From NCBI GenBank assembly GCA_964247705.1, contig CAXTVQ010000037.1, positions 1-44,497 of the forward strand: a stretch of 44,497 nt of DNA, read 5' to 3'. This document shows positions 6,771-15,789 of this stretch, in pieces; positions within the stretch are counted from its first letter, which is position 1, and each line of letters begins with the position of its first letter. Source of the DNA: LMUY01 sp964247705. Its GTDB lineage: Bacteria > Pseudomonadota > Alphaproteobacteria > Acetobacterales > Acetobacteraceae. Made by a program: the position numbers and the translations under genes. The notes below the pieces were generated by a model. It saw only the letters and a list, made by a program, of their open reading frames with translations. It was not told the origin of the DNA and did no database searches.

Positions 6771-9700
6771 CTATGCCGAGACCTGGTCGGGCGCGGTGGT
6801 GCGCTCGAGGTTGACCAGCCAGGCCTTGAACTCCGGCGTGTCGATGTTCGCGTCGCCCACGACCGGGGTCAGCGAGTTCGGCCCCCAGCCCTTCTTCGTC
6901 TGCCCGGTGAAGCCGAAATGGTGCGGGATGCCGACCACGTGCACCGGCTTGCCGTCGCACATCAGCGGCTTGATCCGCTTGGTCACCACGGCCTTGGCCT
7001 TGATCGAGCCGCGCGGGCTCCACACCCGCACCCAGTCACCCTTCTGCACCCCCTTCTCGGCCGCGAGCTGCTCCGAGATCTCGACGAAGAACTCGGGCTG
7101 CATGATCGAGTTCACGCGGGAATGCTTCGTCCAGAAGTGGAAGTGCTCCGTCAGCCGGTAGGAGGTGGCGGCGTAAGGATAGTCCTTCACGTCGCCCAAC
7201 TGGGCCAGGTCCGAGCTGAAGATGCGCGAGGCCGGGTTGCCGCGGATCTTGGGCGCCAGCACGTTGACCTGGGGCGATTCGAACGGCTCGTAATGCGCAG
7301 GGAACGGCCCGTCGCGCATCAGTCCGCGAGTGAACAGGCGGGCGACGCCCTCCGGGTTCATGATGAACGGCCCGACATTCTTATCCGGCGCCACGTTGAT
7401 CCCGTAATCCGGCACGTCGAAGCCGACCCAGGCCGTGCCGTTCCACTCGATCAATTTCTTCTTTTCCGACCACGGCTTGCCGGACGGGTCGCAGGACGCA
7501 CGGTTGTACAGTATGCGGCGGTTTGCCGGCCACGCCCACGCCCAGTTCGGCGCAATCCCGCGGTCACCGGGATCGTTGTTGTCGCGCCGCGCCATCTGGT
7601 TGCCCTTCTCGGTGAAGCAACCCGAGTAGACCCAGCAGCCGCACGCCGTCGTGCCGTCATCCTTGAGCTGGGAGAAGCCGTCCACTTGGCGCCCGGCCGG
7701 GATGGTGGCGCCGCTGGGGTCCTTGATGTCGGCCAGCGTGTAGCCGTTGATCTCCCGCGCCAACTCGTCCGGACGCGGCGAGTCCTCGAGCTCGTACGGC
7801 CAGTTCAGGTTGAGGATCGGGTCGGGGAATGCGCCGCCTTCCTTCTGGTAAAGCGCCTTCAGCCGGAGGTGGATCGCGGCCATGATGTCCACGTCCAGCC
7901 GCGCCTCGGCCGGGGCGTTCTGCGCCGCCCAGTGCCATTGCAGCCAGCGGCTCGAGTTGCTGAGCGAACCCTCGTCCTCGGCGAAGCACGTGGTCGGCAG
8001 CTCGAACACCTCGGTCTGGATGTCCGCCGGCTTCACGTCGTTGTATTCGCCGTGGTCCTGCCAGAACCGCGCCGTCTCCGTTTGCAGCGGGTCCATCACG
8101 ACGATGAACTTCATCTTGCTGAACGCGTCCGTCATCTTGGCGCGGTTCGGGAACGTCATCAGCGGGTTGAAGCCCTGGATGACGTAGCCGTTGATCTTGC
8201 CCTGCGTCGCCAGCTCGAACGCGCGCAGCACGTCGTAGGCCGGCACGTCCAGCTTGGGCAGCCAGTCGTAGGCCCAGTCGTTGTCCGCCGTCGCTGCTCG
8301 GCCGTAAAACGCCTTTTGGAACGAGACGAAGAACTTGCTGTAGTTCTGCCAGTAGCTGGTCTGGCCGGGCTGCAGCGGCTTGAAGTGCTTCGTGCTCATA
8401 TAGGCGTCGAGAGTGGTCTCCTTGTCCGTCGGCAGGTTCATGTAGCCGGGCAGCAGGTTGCTCATCAGCCCCAGGTCAGTGAGGCCCTGGATGTTGGAAT
8501 GGCCGCGCAGCGCGTTCAGGCCGCCGCCGAGCATGCCGATATTGCCGAGCAGCATCTGCACGATGGTCATCGAGCGGATGTTCTGCGAGCCCTTGCTGTG
8601 ATGCGTCCAGCCGAGCGCATAGAGCGACGTCATCACCTTGTCCGGGGCGGACGTGGTCGCGATCAGCTCGCAGATCTGCTGGAACTTCGCTTGAGGCGAC
8701 CCGCAGATCCGCTCGACCAACTCCGGCGTGTAGGGCTCCACGTGCTTGCGCAGGAGCTGCATGACGCTGCGGGGGTGCTGCATCGTGGGATCCGTCACGG
8801 CATAGCCGTCCGGACCGATCTCGTACTCCCAGGTAGCCTTGTCGTAGTCGCGCTTGTCCTCGTCGTAGCCGGTGAACAAGCCGTCGTTGAAGTCGAAGCC
8901 TTCCTTCACGACGTAGGCGCAGTTAGTGTACGCCTTCACGTACTCCCACTGCAGCTTGCCGTTATCGAGCAGATACTTCGTCACCGCGTTCAGGAACGCG
9001 ATGTCCGTGCCCGGGCGGATCGGACAGTAGATGTCCGCCACCGACGCGGTACGGGTGAAGCGCGGATCGATGACGACGAGGCGGGCGTTGTTATGCGCCT
9101 TGGCTTCCACCACCCACTTGAAGCCGCACGGATGCGCTTCGGCGGCGTTGCCACCCATCACCACGATCACGTCCGCATGCTTGATGTCCGCCCAATGGTT
9201 GGTCATCGCGCCGCGGCCGAATGCTGGAGCCAGACTGGCTACCGATGGTCCGTGTCAAACCCTGGCTTGGTTATCGAAGACTAAGGCACCCGTACTCCGC
9301 ACCACTTTGTAGGTGAGGTAGGCGCTCTCGTTCGTCGTCGCGGAGGCGCCGAGGAAACCGGTGCTGATCCAGCGGTTGACCGTGGTGCCTTCATCGTTCT
9401 TGGCGATGAAGTTCTTGTCGCGGTCGTCCTTCAGCAGGCGGGCGATGCGGTCCAGCGCCCAATCCCACGACACGCGCTTGAGCTCGGCGCTGCCGGGCGC
9501 GCGGTACATCGGATACTTGGTGCGGGTCTCGGAATGCACGAAGTCCAGGAGGCCGGCGCCCTTGGGGCAAAGCGTCCCGCGGTTCACCGGATGGTCCGGA
9601 TCCCCCTCGATATGCAGCACCGATGGCTGCGCATTCTTGGACTTGTCGCCCAGGCTATACATGATGATGCCGCAGGCGACCGAGCAGTATGGGCAGGTGT

Positions 9701-9854
9701 TCCGCGTCTCCCGGGTCTGCGCGAGCTTGTAGGCACGGACGGACGCGGCCATGGCCGGTTGCAAGGCGCCGAAGCCGAGCGACCCGAGGGAGGACACGGC
9801 CACTCCGGCGCCGACACCCTTCATCAAGGTCCGCCGGCTCATCTGCATCGTCAT
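6771..9854 (-). CDS. fdoG: Formate dehydrogenase alpha subunit, selenocysteine-containing
   Basis: This is the catalytic molybdopterin (bis-MGD) subunit oxidising formate to CO2, 1027 residues with selenocysteine at 200. The frame looks broken by TGA (plus-strand 9255-9257), but the reading continues in the same frame. The context NQARV-U-HGPSVASLAP is the classic Sec context of E. coli FdnG, and a SECIS hairpin follows. The N-terminus has a Tat signal (SRRTLMK, residues 6-12), then the [4Fe-4S] ligands C54, C57, C61 and C96. The second part continues GRGAMTNHWADIKHAD and NAAEAHPCGF as in the family. Tat export predicts a periplasmic active site feeding electrons through the beta and gamma subunits to quinone. 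ATGs at 9848 and 9842 are alternative starts. Confidence 0.95.
9226..9243 (-). promoter_or_regulatory. SECIS element for UGA recoding in fdoG
   Basis: Eleven bases after the UGA the mRNA reads GGUAGCCAGUCUGGCUCC. It folds as GG, a bulged U, AGCC, loop AGUCU, GGCU, CC. The E. coli fdhF/fdnG SECIS has the same layout: 11 nt spacing, a GG-U-stem with bulged U, and an apical loop with GU. That matches what SelB is known to recognise. The equivalence is drawn from sequence and memory of the E. coli element; no folding program was run. Confidence 0.85.
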
Positions 9855-9926
9855 CTTCGTTCGTTTCCTGCCGGCTTAGTCTCAGAAATCACGCTCGGTA
9901 ACTAAATCTTCGGGGCCCAAGGAAAG

Positions 9927-10283
9927 TCAAGGCCGGGTGGAACTCGTTACGCTATCCGAGACTCCCGGCCCGCTCGTTGGGGTAGCCGGCGTTCCCGGGT
10001 CCTGACCCGGCGGGAGCGTCGGGCTCGCGCCGCTGGCGGGTTTAGCGTTCGGAGCGGCCTGGACGGATGCCTGGGTCTCGCCGGCTGCCTTGCCAGTGGG
10101 CGATTGATCGCGCGTGACGGGGGCCCAGGCCCAGCCGTCGGGGCCGCTGCGCCCTTTGTCGCCCATGGCCGACGCACCCTTGATCGGCGCCTGAACGGCC
10201 GCCGGGTCCGGGTCGGCGGCGAACGAGACAACCGGTGCGGCGCAACCCAAGGCAACGGCCAAACCCAGAGTGAAACTACGCAT
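9927..10283 (-). CDS. Small secreted, disordered hypothetical protein
   Basis: An 118-residue protein with a clear Sec-type signal peptide: MRSF, a hydrophobic TLGLAVALGCAAPVVSF stretch, then AADP after the likely cleavage site near residue 22. The mature part is rich in Pro, Ala, Ser, Gly and Thr (for example LPPGQDPGTPATPTSG) and looks disordered. I do not recognise a family. It reads in the same direction as the fdh operon and ends 72 bp before it. Whether it is co-transcribed is unknown. Confidence 0.6.
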   Translation of the reverse strand: MRSFTLGLAVALGCAAPVVSFAADPDPAAVQAPIKGASAMGDKGRSGPDGWAWAPVTRDQSPTGKAAGETQASVQAAPNAKPASGASPTLPPGQDPGTPATPTSGPGVSDSVTSSTRP

Positions 10284-10560
10284 CCGACGTTTCCTGCTGT
10301 TTATGGGCTTGCATTAACATCACCGGCGTTTGGTTGCGCTAGACGCTCTCCAAAGCGTGTTCACAGGCCCTTGGCGTGAGGAATAACGCACGGTAGTAGT
10401 GTCCAAATGATTGGCACTCAGCGCGGTAGATGCGTGAGAACGACCGTGTTTTGCTTCACTCGTCGGCAAAAGCACGCTTTGCAGGCGTGCTTTGCCCACG
10501 AAGAGTGCAGCAGCAAGCTATTCCGCAAGAACCGACTCTCAACCAACTAGCCGAGGCATC
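10284..10560. promoter_or_regulatory. Intergenic control region upstream of the orf116-nirB-nirD unit
   Basis: This 277-bp stretch has no gene. It contains a strong inverted repeat at 10465-10496: a 12-bp arm GGCAAA(A)GCACGC, a 7-nt loop TTTGCAG, and the arm GCGTGCTTTGCC, with one bulged A. Just upstream, TTTTGC (about 10449-10454) could pair instead with GCAAAA inside the left arm, so two mutually exclusive hairpins are possible. A near match to a sigma-54 site (TTGGCAC near 10410) lacks the GC element at -12. The layout resembles a transcription-attenuation leader of nitrate/nitrite assimilation genes, but that is inference. Confidence 0.4.
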
Positions 10561-10911
10561 ATGATCGACTCGACGCCGCGCTTTCTCCAGGGTGCATTCT
10601 CCTTCACCGGCGCTGGCTATGGTAAGCCCGCGCTGCTGGACCCCTCGCTGGTCTACGTCGTCCCGGCAGATCGGCGCGCGCAGTTGATCTACTTGCGCGG
10701 CGGCAACTCCACGGCCGAACTCGCTTCCATCACGCTGATGCAGGATGGCAAAGCGGCGCGCATGTTCCCGGTCGGCGCCAAGGCGGGCATCCACGTGCCG
10801 CTCGCCGTGGTGGAGGACCTGCAGCCGGATACCCGGATCGAGGTGTTCTTCGCCGCCGCCGAGGGCGTTTCGGGCACGATGGTGCTCGACCTCGGCATCA
10901 TCGAAATCTAA
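10561..10911 (+). CDS. Conserved-looking hypothetical protein upstream of nirB
   Basis: A 116-residue soluble protein, probably beta-rich (long alternating strands such as AQLIYLRGGNS, FPVGAKAGIHVPLAVVEDL, TMVLDLGIIEI). There is no signal peptide, no cysteine pair and no clear cofactor motif. The start is the ATG at 10561 with GAGG six bases upstream. It ends 15 bp before nirB, so it almost certainly belongs to the nitrite reductase transcript. I recall similar small proteins beside assimilatory nitrite reductases in other bacteria but know no assigned function. A role in nitrite reductase assembly or regulation would be a guess. Confidence 0.75.
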   Translation: MIDSTPRFLQGAFSFTGAGYGKPALLDPSLVYVVPADRRAQLIYLRGGNSTAELASITLMQDGKAARMFPVGAKAGIHVPLAVVEDLQPDTRIEVFFAAAEGVSGTMVLDLGIIEI

Positions 10912-10926
10912 GGGGAGGCCTCACGC

Positions 10927-13374
10927 ATGGCCAAGCAGAAGCTGGTGGTTGTGGGCAACGGCATGGCCGGGGCCCGGGCGGTGGAAGAGGTGCTGGCACT
11001 CGGCGGCGCCGACCTGTTCGACATCACGATGTTCGGGGACGAGCCGTACGGCAACTACAACCGCATCCTGCTATCCAACGTGCTGAGCGGGATCCAGGAC
11101 CCGGACGAAATCTTCATGAACCCGCTCGCCTGGTACCAGGAGAACGGCATCACGCTGCATGCCGGCGCGCGGGTGACGCAGATCGACCGCAACTCTCGAA
11201 CCGTGCTCGCGGCCAATGGCGTGAAAGCCAAATACGACAAGCTGCTGATCGCGACCGGCAGCCGCGCCTTCATTCCGCCGATGAAGGGCAGCACGGCGGC
11301 CGACGGCACGCTCCGCCCGGGCGTGTTCGCCTTCCGCAGCATCGACGACTGCACCGGCATCGAGCGGATGGCCAAGCAGAGCAAGCGGGCGGCCGTGATC
11401 GGCGGCGGGCTGCTCGGGCTCGAGGCGGCGCGTGGGCTGATGAACCACGGCTGCGAAGTTCACGTGGTCCATCTCGGCAAGCACCTGATGGACGCGCAGC
11501 TCGACAGCACGGGCGGGGCCATCCTCGCCACCACGATGCAGAAGATGGGCATCAACATCCATCTGCAGAAATCCACCACGGAGATCCTGGGCGACGACGC
11601 GGCGGTCACCGGGCTCGCGTTCAAGGACGGCACCACGCTCGATTGCGACATGGTGGTGATTTCCGCCGGCATCAAACCGAACGCCGAGATCGGCCACAGC
11701 GCCGGGCTCACTGTCGAGCGCGCGATCGTCGTAGACAATCACATGCGCTCGGTCGACGACATGAACGTGTATGTCGTGGGCGAGTGCGCGCAGCACCGCG
11801 GCAAGGTGTACGGCCTGGTCGCGCCGCTGTGGGAACAGGCCAAGGTGTTCGCCGAGCAGGTGACCCGGCACAATCTGGACGCCGCCTATCACGGCTCCAA
11901 GCTGTCCACCAAGCTCAAGGTCATGGGCGTCGAACTCGCCTCCATGGGCATCACCGAGGCGATGGAGGAGCGGGACGAGACCGTTCAGTTCACCGAGGCC
12001 AAGCGCGGCATCTACAAGAAGCTGATCGTGCGCGACGGACGGCTGGTCGGCGGCATCCTGATGGGCGACATCAGCAAGGCCGCCTTCCTGATGCAGACGT
12101 TCGAGAAGGACTCCGCCCTGCCGGAGGAGCGGCTGGGCCTGCTGTTCGACCTGGGCACGCCGTCCCAGAAGGTCACGCTGGACGAGATGCCGCCCGACAC
12201 GCAGATCTGCAACTGCAACGGCGTCACCAAGGGGGCGATCGGCGCCTGCGTCGCCAGCGGTAAGCGCAGCGGCAAGGCGGTGATGGCGGCCACCCGCGCG
12301 GGCATGGGCTGCGGCTCGTGCAAGTCGCTGGTGAACGAGGTGGTGGACTGGTTCTGCGGCGGTGCGTCGGAAGAGGATCCGTCGGTGCACTACTACGTGC
12401 CGTGCATCCCGATGCCGAAGCCCGAGCTGGTGCAAGCGATCCGCTCGATGCAGTTGAAAAGCGTGTCGGCCGTGTTCGCGGCGCTGGCGTTCGACGGCAA
12501 GCCGGATGCGGCCAGCAAGCCCGCGCTGGCCTCGCTGCTCATTACCATGTGGGACAGCGAGTACGAGGACGAGCGCGACGCACGCTTCATCAACGACCGG
12601 GTGCACGCCAACATCCAGAAGGACGCGACGTTCTCCGTCGTGCCGGAGATGCCGGGCGGGATCACCACGCCGAAGGACCTGATGCGCATCGCCGAGGTCG
12701 CGGTGAAATACGACGTGCCGCTGGTGAAGCTGACCGGCGGGCAGCGCATCGACCTGGTGGGCATCAGCAAGGAGAACCTGCCGAAGGTGTGGGCCGACCT
12801 GGACATGCCGGCCGGCTGGGCGTGGGGCAAGAGCTACCGCACCTGCAAGAGCTGCATCGGCACGGATTACTGCCGGTTCGGCCTGGGCGACAGCATGGGG
12901 CTGGCCAAGAAGATCGAGAGCAAGTTCCGCGGGCTCGACGCCCCGGGCAAGCTCAAGCTCGCGACCGCCGGGTGCCCGCGCAACTGCTCCGAGGCGATGG
13001 TGAAGGACGTGGGCGCGGTCGCGATCGGCAACGACAAGTGGGAAATCTATGTCGGCGGCGCCGCCGGGTCATCGGTGCGCAAGGGCGATGTGCTGTGCAC
13101 GGTGGACGGCGAGGACGCCGTGATGAAGATCAGCGGCCGGTTCATGCAGTGGTACCGCGAGAACGCCAAGTACAAGGAGCGCACCCACACCTTCATCGAG
13201 CGGATGGGCATCGAGCGTGCCCGTGCCGTGGTGGTCGATGATAGCGAGGGCATCGGGGCGGCGCTGGATGCGGCGATGGATGCCGCCTGCGCCGCGGTGC
13301 GGGACCCGTGGAAGGAGCGTGACGCGCCGAAGACGGAGAACCAGTTCACGTCCAAGGTGCCGGCGGAGGTTTGA
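10927..13374 (+). CDS. nirB: Assimilatory nitrite reductase [NAD(P)H], large subunit
   Basis: An 815-residue cytoplasmic enzyme reducing nitrite to ammonium with NAD(P)H. The order is an N-terminal FAD/NAD(P) oxidoreductase (VVVGNGMAGARAVEE; second nucleotide site AAVIGGGLLGLEAARGL), a BFD-like [2Fe-2S] domain (C428, C430, C462, C465), a nitrite/sulfite reductase ferredoxin-like half-domain, and the sirohaem/[4Fe-4S] domain with C643, C649, C683 and C687 (GCPRNCSE). The length is slightly below the usual 840 or so residues. A strong GGGGAGG ribosome-binding site precedes the ATG. nirD follows after 2 bp. Sirohaem synthase (cysG) and nitrate reductase (nasA) are not in the window. Confidence 0.95.
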   Translation: MAKQKLVVVGNGMAGARAVEEVLALGGADLFDITMFGDEPYGNYNRILLSNVLSGIQDPDEIFMNPLAWYQENGITLHAGARVTQIDRNSRTVLAANGVKAKYDKLLIATGSRAFIPPMKGSTAADGTLRPGVFAFRSIDDCTGIERMAKQSKRAAVIGGGLLGLEAARGLMNHGCEVHVVHLGKHLMDAQLDSTGGAILATTMQKMGINIHLQKSTTEILGDDAAVTGLAFKDGTTLDCDMVVISAGIKPNAEIGHSAGLTVERAIVVDNHMRSVDDMNVYVVGECAQHRGKVYGLVAPLWEQAKVFAEQVTRHNLDAAYHGSKLSTKLKVMGVELASMGITEAMEERDETVQFTEAKRGIYKKLIVRDGRLVGGILMGDISKAAFLMQTFEKDSALPEERLGLLFDLGTPSQKVTLDEMPPDTQICNCNGVTKGAIGACVASGKRSGKAVMAATRAGMGCGSCKSLVNEVVDWFCGGASEEDPSVHYYVPCIPMPKPELVQAIRSMQLKSVSAVFAALAFDGKPDAASKPALASLLITMWDSEYEDERDARFINDRVHANIQKDATFSVVPEMPGGITTPKDLMRIAEVAVKYDVPLVKLTGGQRIDLVGISKENLPKVWADLDMPAGWAWGKSYRTCKSCIGTDYCRFGLGDSMGLAKKIESKFRGLDAPGKLKLATAGCPRNCSEAMVKDVGAVAIGNDKWEIYVGGAAGSSVRKGDVLCTVDGEDAVMKISGRFMQWYRENAKYKERTHTFIERMGIERARAVVVDDSEGIGAALDAAMDAACAAVRDPWKERDAPKTENQFTSKVPAEV

Positions 13375-13376
13375 GG

Positions 13377-13700
13377 ATGGACCGCCCGATCGGCAAATTG
13401 TCGCAGATCCCTCCCGGCGAGGGCCGCAACTTCACGGTGGCCGGGCCCGAGGGGGAGCTGCTGCTGGCGGTGTTCCATGCGCGGGATGGCCATGTGTTCG
13501 CGACGCAAGCGGCCTGCCCGCATCGGGGTGGGCCGTTGGCGGACGGGCTGATGGACAATGGCGCCGTGGTCTGCCCGCTGCACGACCGGACCTACGATCT
13601 GCACACCGGTGCGGGGATTGGGACGGAATGTACGATCCAGGTCTATCCCGTCCGCACGGAGGCGGACGGGACGATCCTGCTGCTGGGCGGCGCCGCTTAA
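13377..13700 (+). CDS. nirD: Nitrite reductase small subunit (Rieske-type)
   Basis: A 107-residue Rieske-fold partner of NirB. The [2Fe-2S] box is intact, ACPHRGG followed by CPLHDRTYD, so this NirD keeps the Cys/His ligands that some NirD proteins have lost. The start is the ATG at 13377, 2 bp after the nirB stop; a TTG two codons earlier is an alternative. The stop overlaps by three bases the convergent remnant frame at 13697-13843. Confidence 0.92.
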   Translation: MDRPIGKLSQIPPGEGRNFTVAGPEGELLLAVFHARDGHVFATQAACPHRGGPLADGLMDNGAVVCPLHDRTYDLHTGAGIGTECTIQVYPVRTEADGTILLLGGAA

Positions 13701-13843
13701 AACCAGGCGCGCAGTGTGCCCCCGGTGAGCTCGTGCTTGACCGCAAGCGCGAGCGGCACCGTGAAGACGTGCGGCATGAAGCCGCCGACGATCACGGTCG
13801 GATCCGGGTGGTCGGACGAGGCGACCGCTGCCTTGAAAACCAT
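13697..13843 (-). pseudogene. Possible C-terminal gene remnant or small hypothetical ORF
   Basis: A 48-codon frame ending HELTGGTLRAWF reads leftward from an ATG at 13843 and meets nirD tail to tail; the two stop codons share three bases. The peptide contains VGGFMPHVFTVPLALA, which looks like real protein sequence, possibly part of a membrane or beta-rich domain. There is no ribosome-binding site, and the upstream extension (to 14035) only shadows the chemoreceptor gene. It may be what is left of a gene disrupted when nirBD or the chemoreceptor arrived. I do not recognise the family. Confidence 0.3.
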
Positions 13844-13962
13844 AAATGAGAAATCTTCAGCGACACATCGAATTGGTGCAGTTTTAAGACTAAGGCAACG
13901 TTTGTTGGACATTATGCTGCGGCCAGCAGTGTTTTTCGTCCGGCAAACAAAGGAATGCCTCC

Positions 13963-15762
13963 ATGTCCATAAGGCACGCATTCGCGCGCTTGACTGCAAA
14001 CCCCATCCTGACAGCGATGGACCGATCGCTTGCAATCATCGAATTCCGCCTCGATGGCACGATCCTTCGGGCCAACGAGAATTTCTGCGGCCTGATGGGC
14101 TACACGCCCGAGGAGGTGCGAGGCCGGCACCATAGCATATTCGTCGTTCCGGAAGAGGCCGCCAGCCCGGATTACCAGGCGTTCTGGGCCAAGCTCCGCC
14201 GGGGCGAGTTCGACGTCCGGGAATACCGCCGGCGTACGAAGTCAGGTGCGGACGTCTGGATCCAGGCGTCCTACAACCCCGTGCACAACCGGCGTGGCCA
14301 GGCGGTGAAAGTCGTCAAGATCGCGACCGACACGACGGCGGCACGGCTCACCAACGCCGATTTCGAAGGCAAGGTGACAGCGATCTCCCGCGTTCAGGCC
14401 GTGATCGAGTTCAAGCCGACTGGCGAGATCATCACCGCCAACGAGAACTTCCTCGCGACGCTGGGCTACACGCTCGAGGAGGTCGTCGGCAAGCATCACG
14501 CGATGTTCGTCGACCCGGCGACCCGGCAGTCGCAGCAGTATCGTGAGTTCTGGGAGACGCTGCGCCGCGGAGAGTTCGTATCCGACCAGTTCACGCGCAT
14601 CGGCAACGGCGGTAGGCAGGTCTTGATCGAAGCGTCCTACAACCCGATTTTCGGCCTCGACGGGAAGGTCTGCAAGGTCGTCAAGTTTGCCACCGATTGC
14701 ACAGGACGCGTCCGCGCCGTGGAGGCGATCGGTGAGGGACTGGCGCAACTGGCGCGCAACAACCTGACCTACCAGATCGAACATATCCTTCACCCGGCAT
14801 TCGACAGCCTGCGCAACGACTTCAACCGGTCGGTTCAGCAGCTACAGACGACGATGGCGCAGGTTGCCGCGAGTTCCGAAACCGTCAAGGCAGGCAGCGA
14901 GCAGATCGCTGCGTCGTCCGATGACATGTCCCGCCGGATCGAGCAGCAGGCGGCGAGCCTGGAACAGACTGCGGCGGCGCTGGACCAGGTGACCGCGACG
15001 GTGAAGCGCAGCGCCGAAGGGATGGTTCAGGCGGCTACGGCGGCCTCCGATGCGAAAGCCGGTGCGTTGCGCTCCGGTGACGTGATGGCCGAAGCGGCGG
15101 CTGCGATGACCGATATCGAGCAGAGTTCGGGCAAGATCACGCAGATCATCGGCGTGATCGACGAGATCGCGTTCCAGACCAACCTGCTCGCGCTCAATGC
15201 GGGTGTGGAGGCGGCCCGTGCCGGCGACGCAGGCCGGGGCTTCGCCGTGGTCGCGCAGGAGGTCCGGGCCCTGGCGCAGCGCTCGGCCGAGGCGGCGAAG
15301 GAGATCAAGGGCCTGATCGCGACGAGTTCGGACGGCGTAAAACGCGGCGTCAAGCTGGTTGGCGACACGGCATCGGCGCTGAGTGGGATCAGCGGCAAGG
15401 TCGCCGAGATCGACGGCCTGATCTCCGAGGTGGCGCAAGCTTCGAAGGAGCAAGCGACCGGGCTCTCCGAGGTCAACACGGCGATCAACCAGATGGATCA
15501 AGTGACGCAGCAGAATGCGGCCATGGTCGAGGAGGCGACGGCGGCGGCGGCTGGCCTCAAGAACGAGACCAATGACATGGCGGCCCTGATGGCGCAGTTC
15601 CGGCTCGGAGAGTCGGATACGGCGCCCGAAGCGGCCCCTGCCCGGTTGCGGATCGTTCCGCAACCAGGCGCCGCCTCGCGTGAGCGTGCACCGAAGGCCG
15701 CGAAGGTCCGGCGTGCCGGCAACGCGCAGGCGGCGGTGCGGCAGGACTGGGAGGAGTTCTAG
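13963..15762 (+). CDS. Soluble PAS-PAS methyl-accepting chemotaxis protein
   Basis: A 599-residue chemoreceptor without membrane segments. Two tandem PAS domains occupy about 20-125 and 140-250, each with the ANENF, Y.LEE and W.EASYNP-type core. A HAMP-like linker follows (about 255-305), then a long coiled signalling domain whose tip EIAFQTNLLALNAGVEAARAG (split here at residue 20 of the motif) contacts CheA and CheW. The last five residues, DWEEF, fit the xWxxF tether for CheR and CheB. The lack of a periplasmic sensor suggests sensing of internal redox, energy or a bound cofactor. The gene stands alone: no other che genes are in the window. Confidence 0.88.
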   Translation: MSIRHAFARLTANPILTAMDRSLAIIEFRLDGTILRANENFCGLMGYTPEEVRGRHHSIFVVPEEAASPDYQAFWAKLRRGEFDVREYRRRTKSGADVWIQASYNPVHNRRGQAVKVVKIATDTTAARLTNADFEGKVTAISRVQAVIEFKPTGEIITANENFLATLGYTLEEVVGKHHAMFVDPATRQSQQYREFWETLRRGEFVSDQFTRIGNGGRQVLIEASYNPIFGLDGKVCKVVKFATDCTGRVRAVEAIGEGLAQLARNNLTYQIEHILHPAFDSLRNDFNRSVQQLQTTMAQVAASSETVKAGSEQIAASSDDMSRRIEQQAASLEQTAAALDQVTATVKRSAEGMVQAATAASDAKAGALRSGDVMAEAAAAMTDIEQSSGKITQIIGVIDEIAFQTNLLALNAGVEAARAGDAGRGFAVVAQEVRALAQRSAEAAKEIKGLIATSSDGVKRGVKLVGDTASALSGISGKVAEIDGLISEVAQASKEQATGLSEVNTAINQMDQVTQQNAAMVEEATAAAAGLKNETNDMAALMAQFRLGESDTAPEAAPARLRIVPQPGAASRERAPKAAKVRRAGNAQAAVRQDWEEF

Positions 15763-15789
15763 CCTCCAGAGGGGGCTCGCCACCGCCCG

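Noticed and set aside
9207..9254. fdoG as a pseudogene broken by a stop codon, with a second start at 9206
   Set aside because: The frame is uninterrupted apart from one UGA at the known selenocysteine site, and a correctly spaced SECIS hairpin follows.
5847..9284. A 1145-codon open frame on the plus strand
   Set aside because: It lies wholly antisense to fdoH and fdoG, which have unmistakable family sequence; its translation is the Arg/His/Val-rich type produced opposite high-GC genes.
10408..10425. Sigma-54 promoter upstream of the nir unit (TGGCAC)
   Set aside because: The GC dinucleotide required 10 bases after the GG is missing.
11071..12606. A 511-codon minus-strand frame
   Set aside because: Antisense to nirB; composition typical of a shadow frame.
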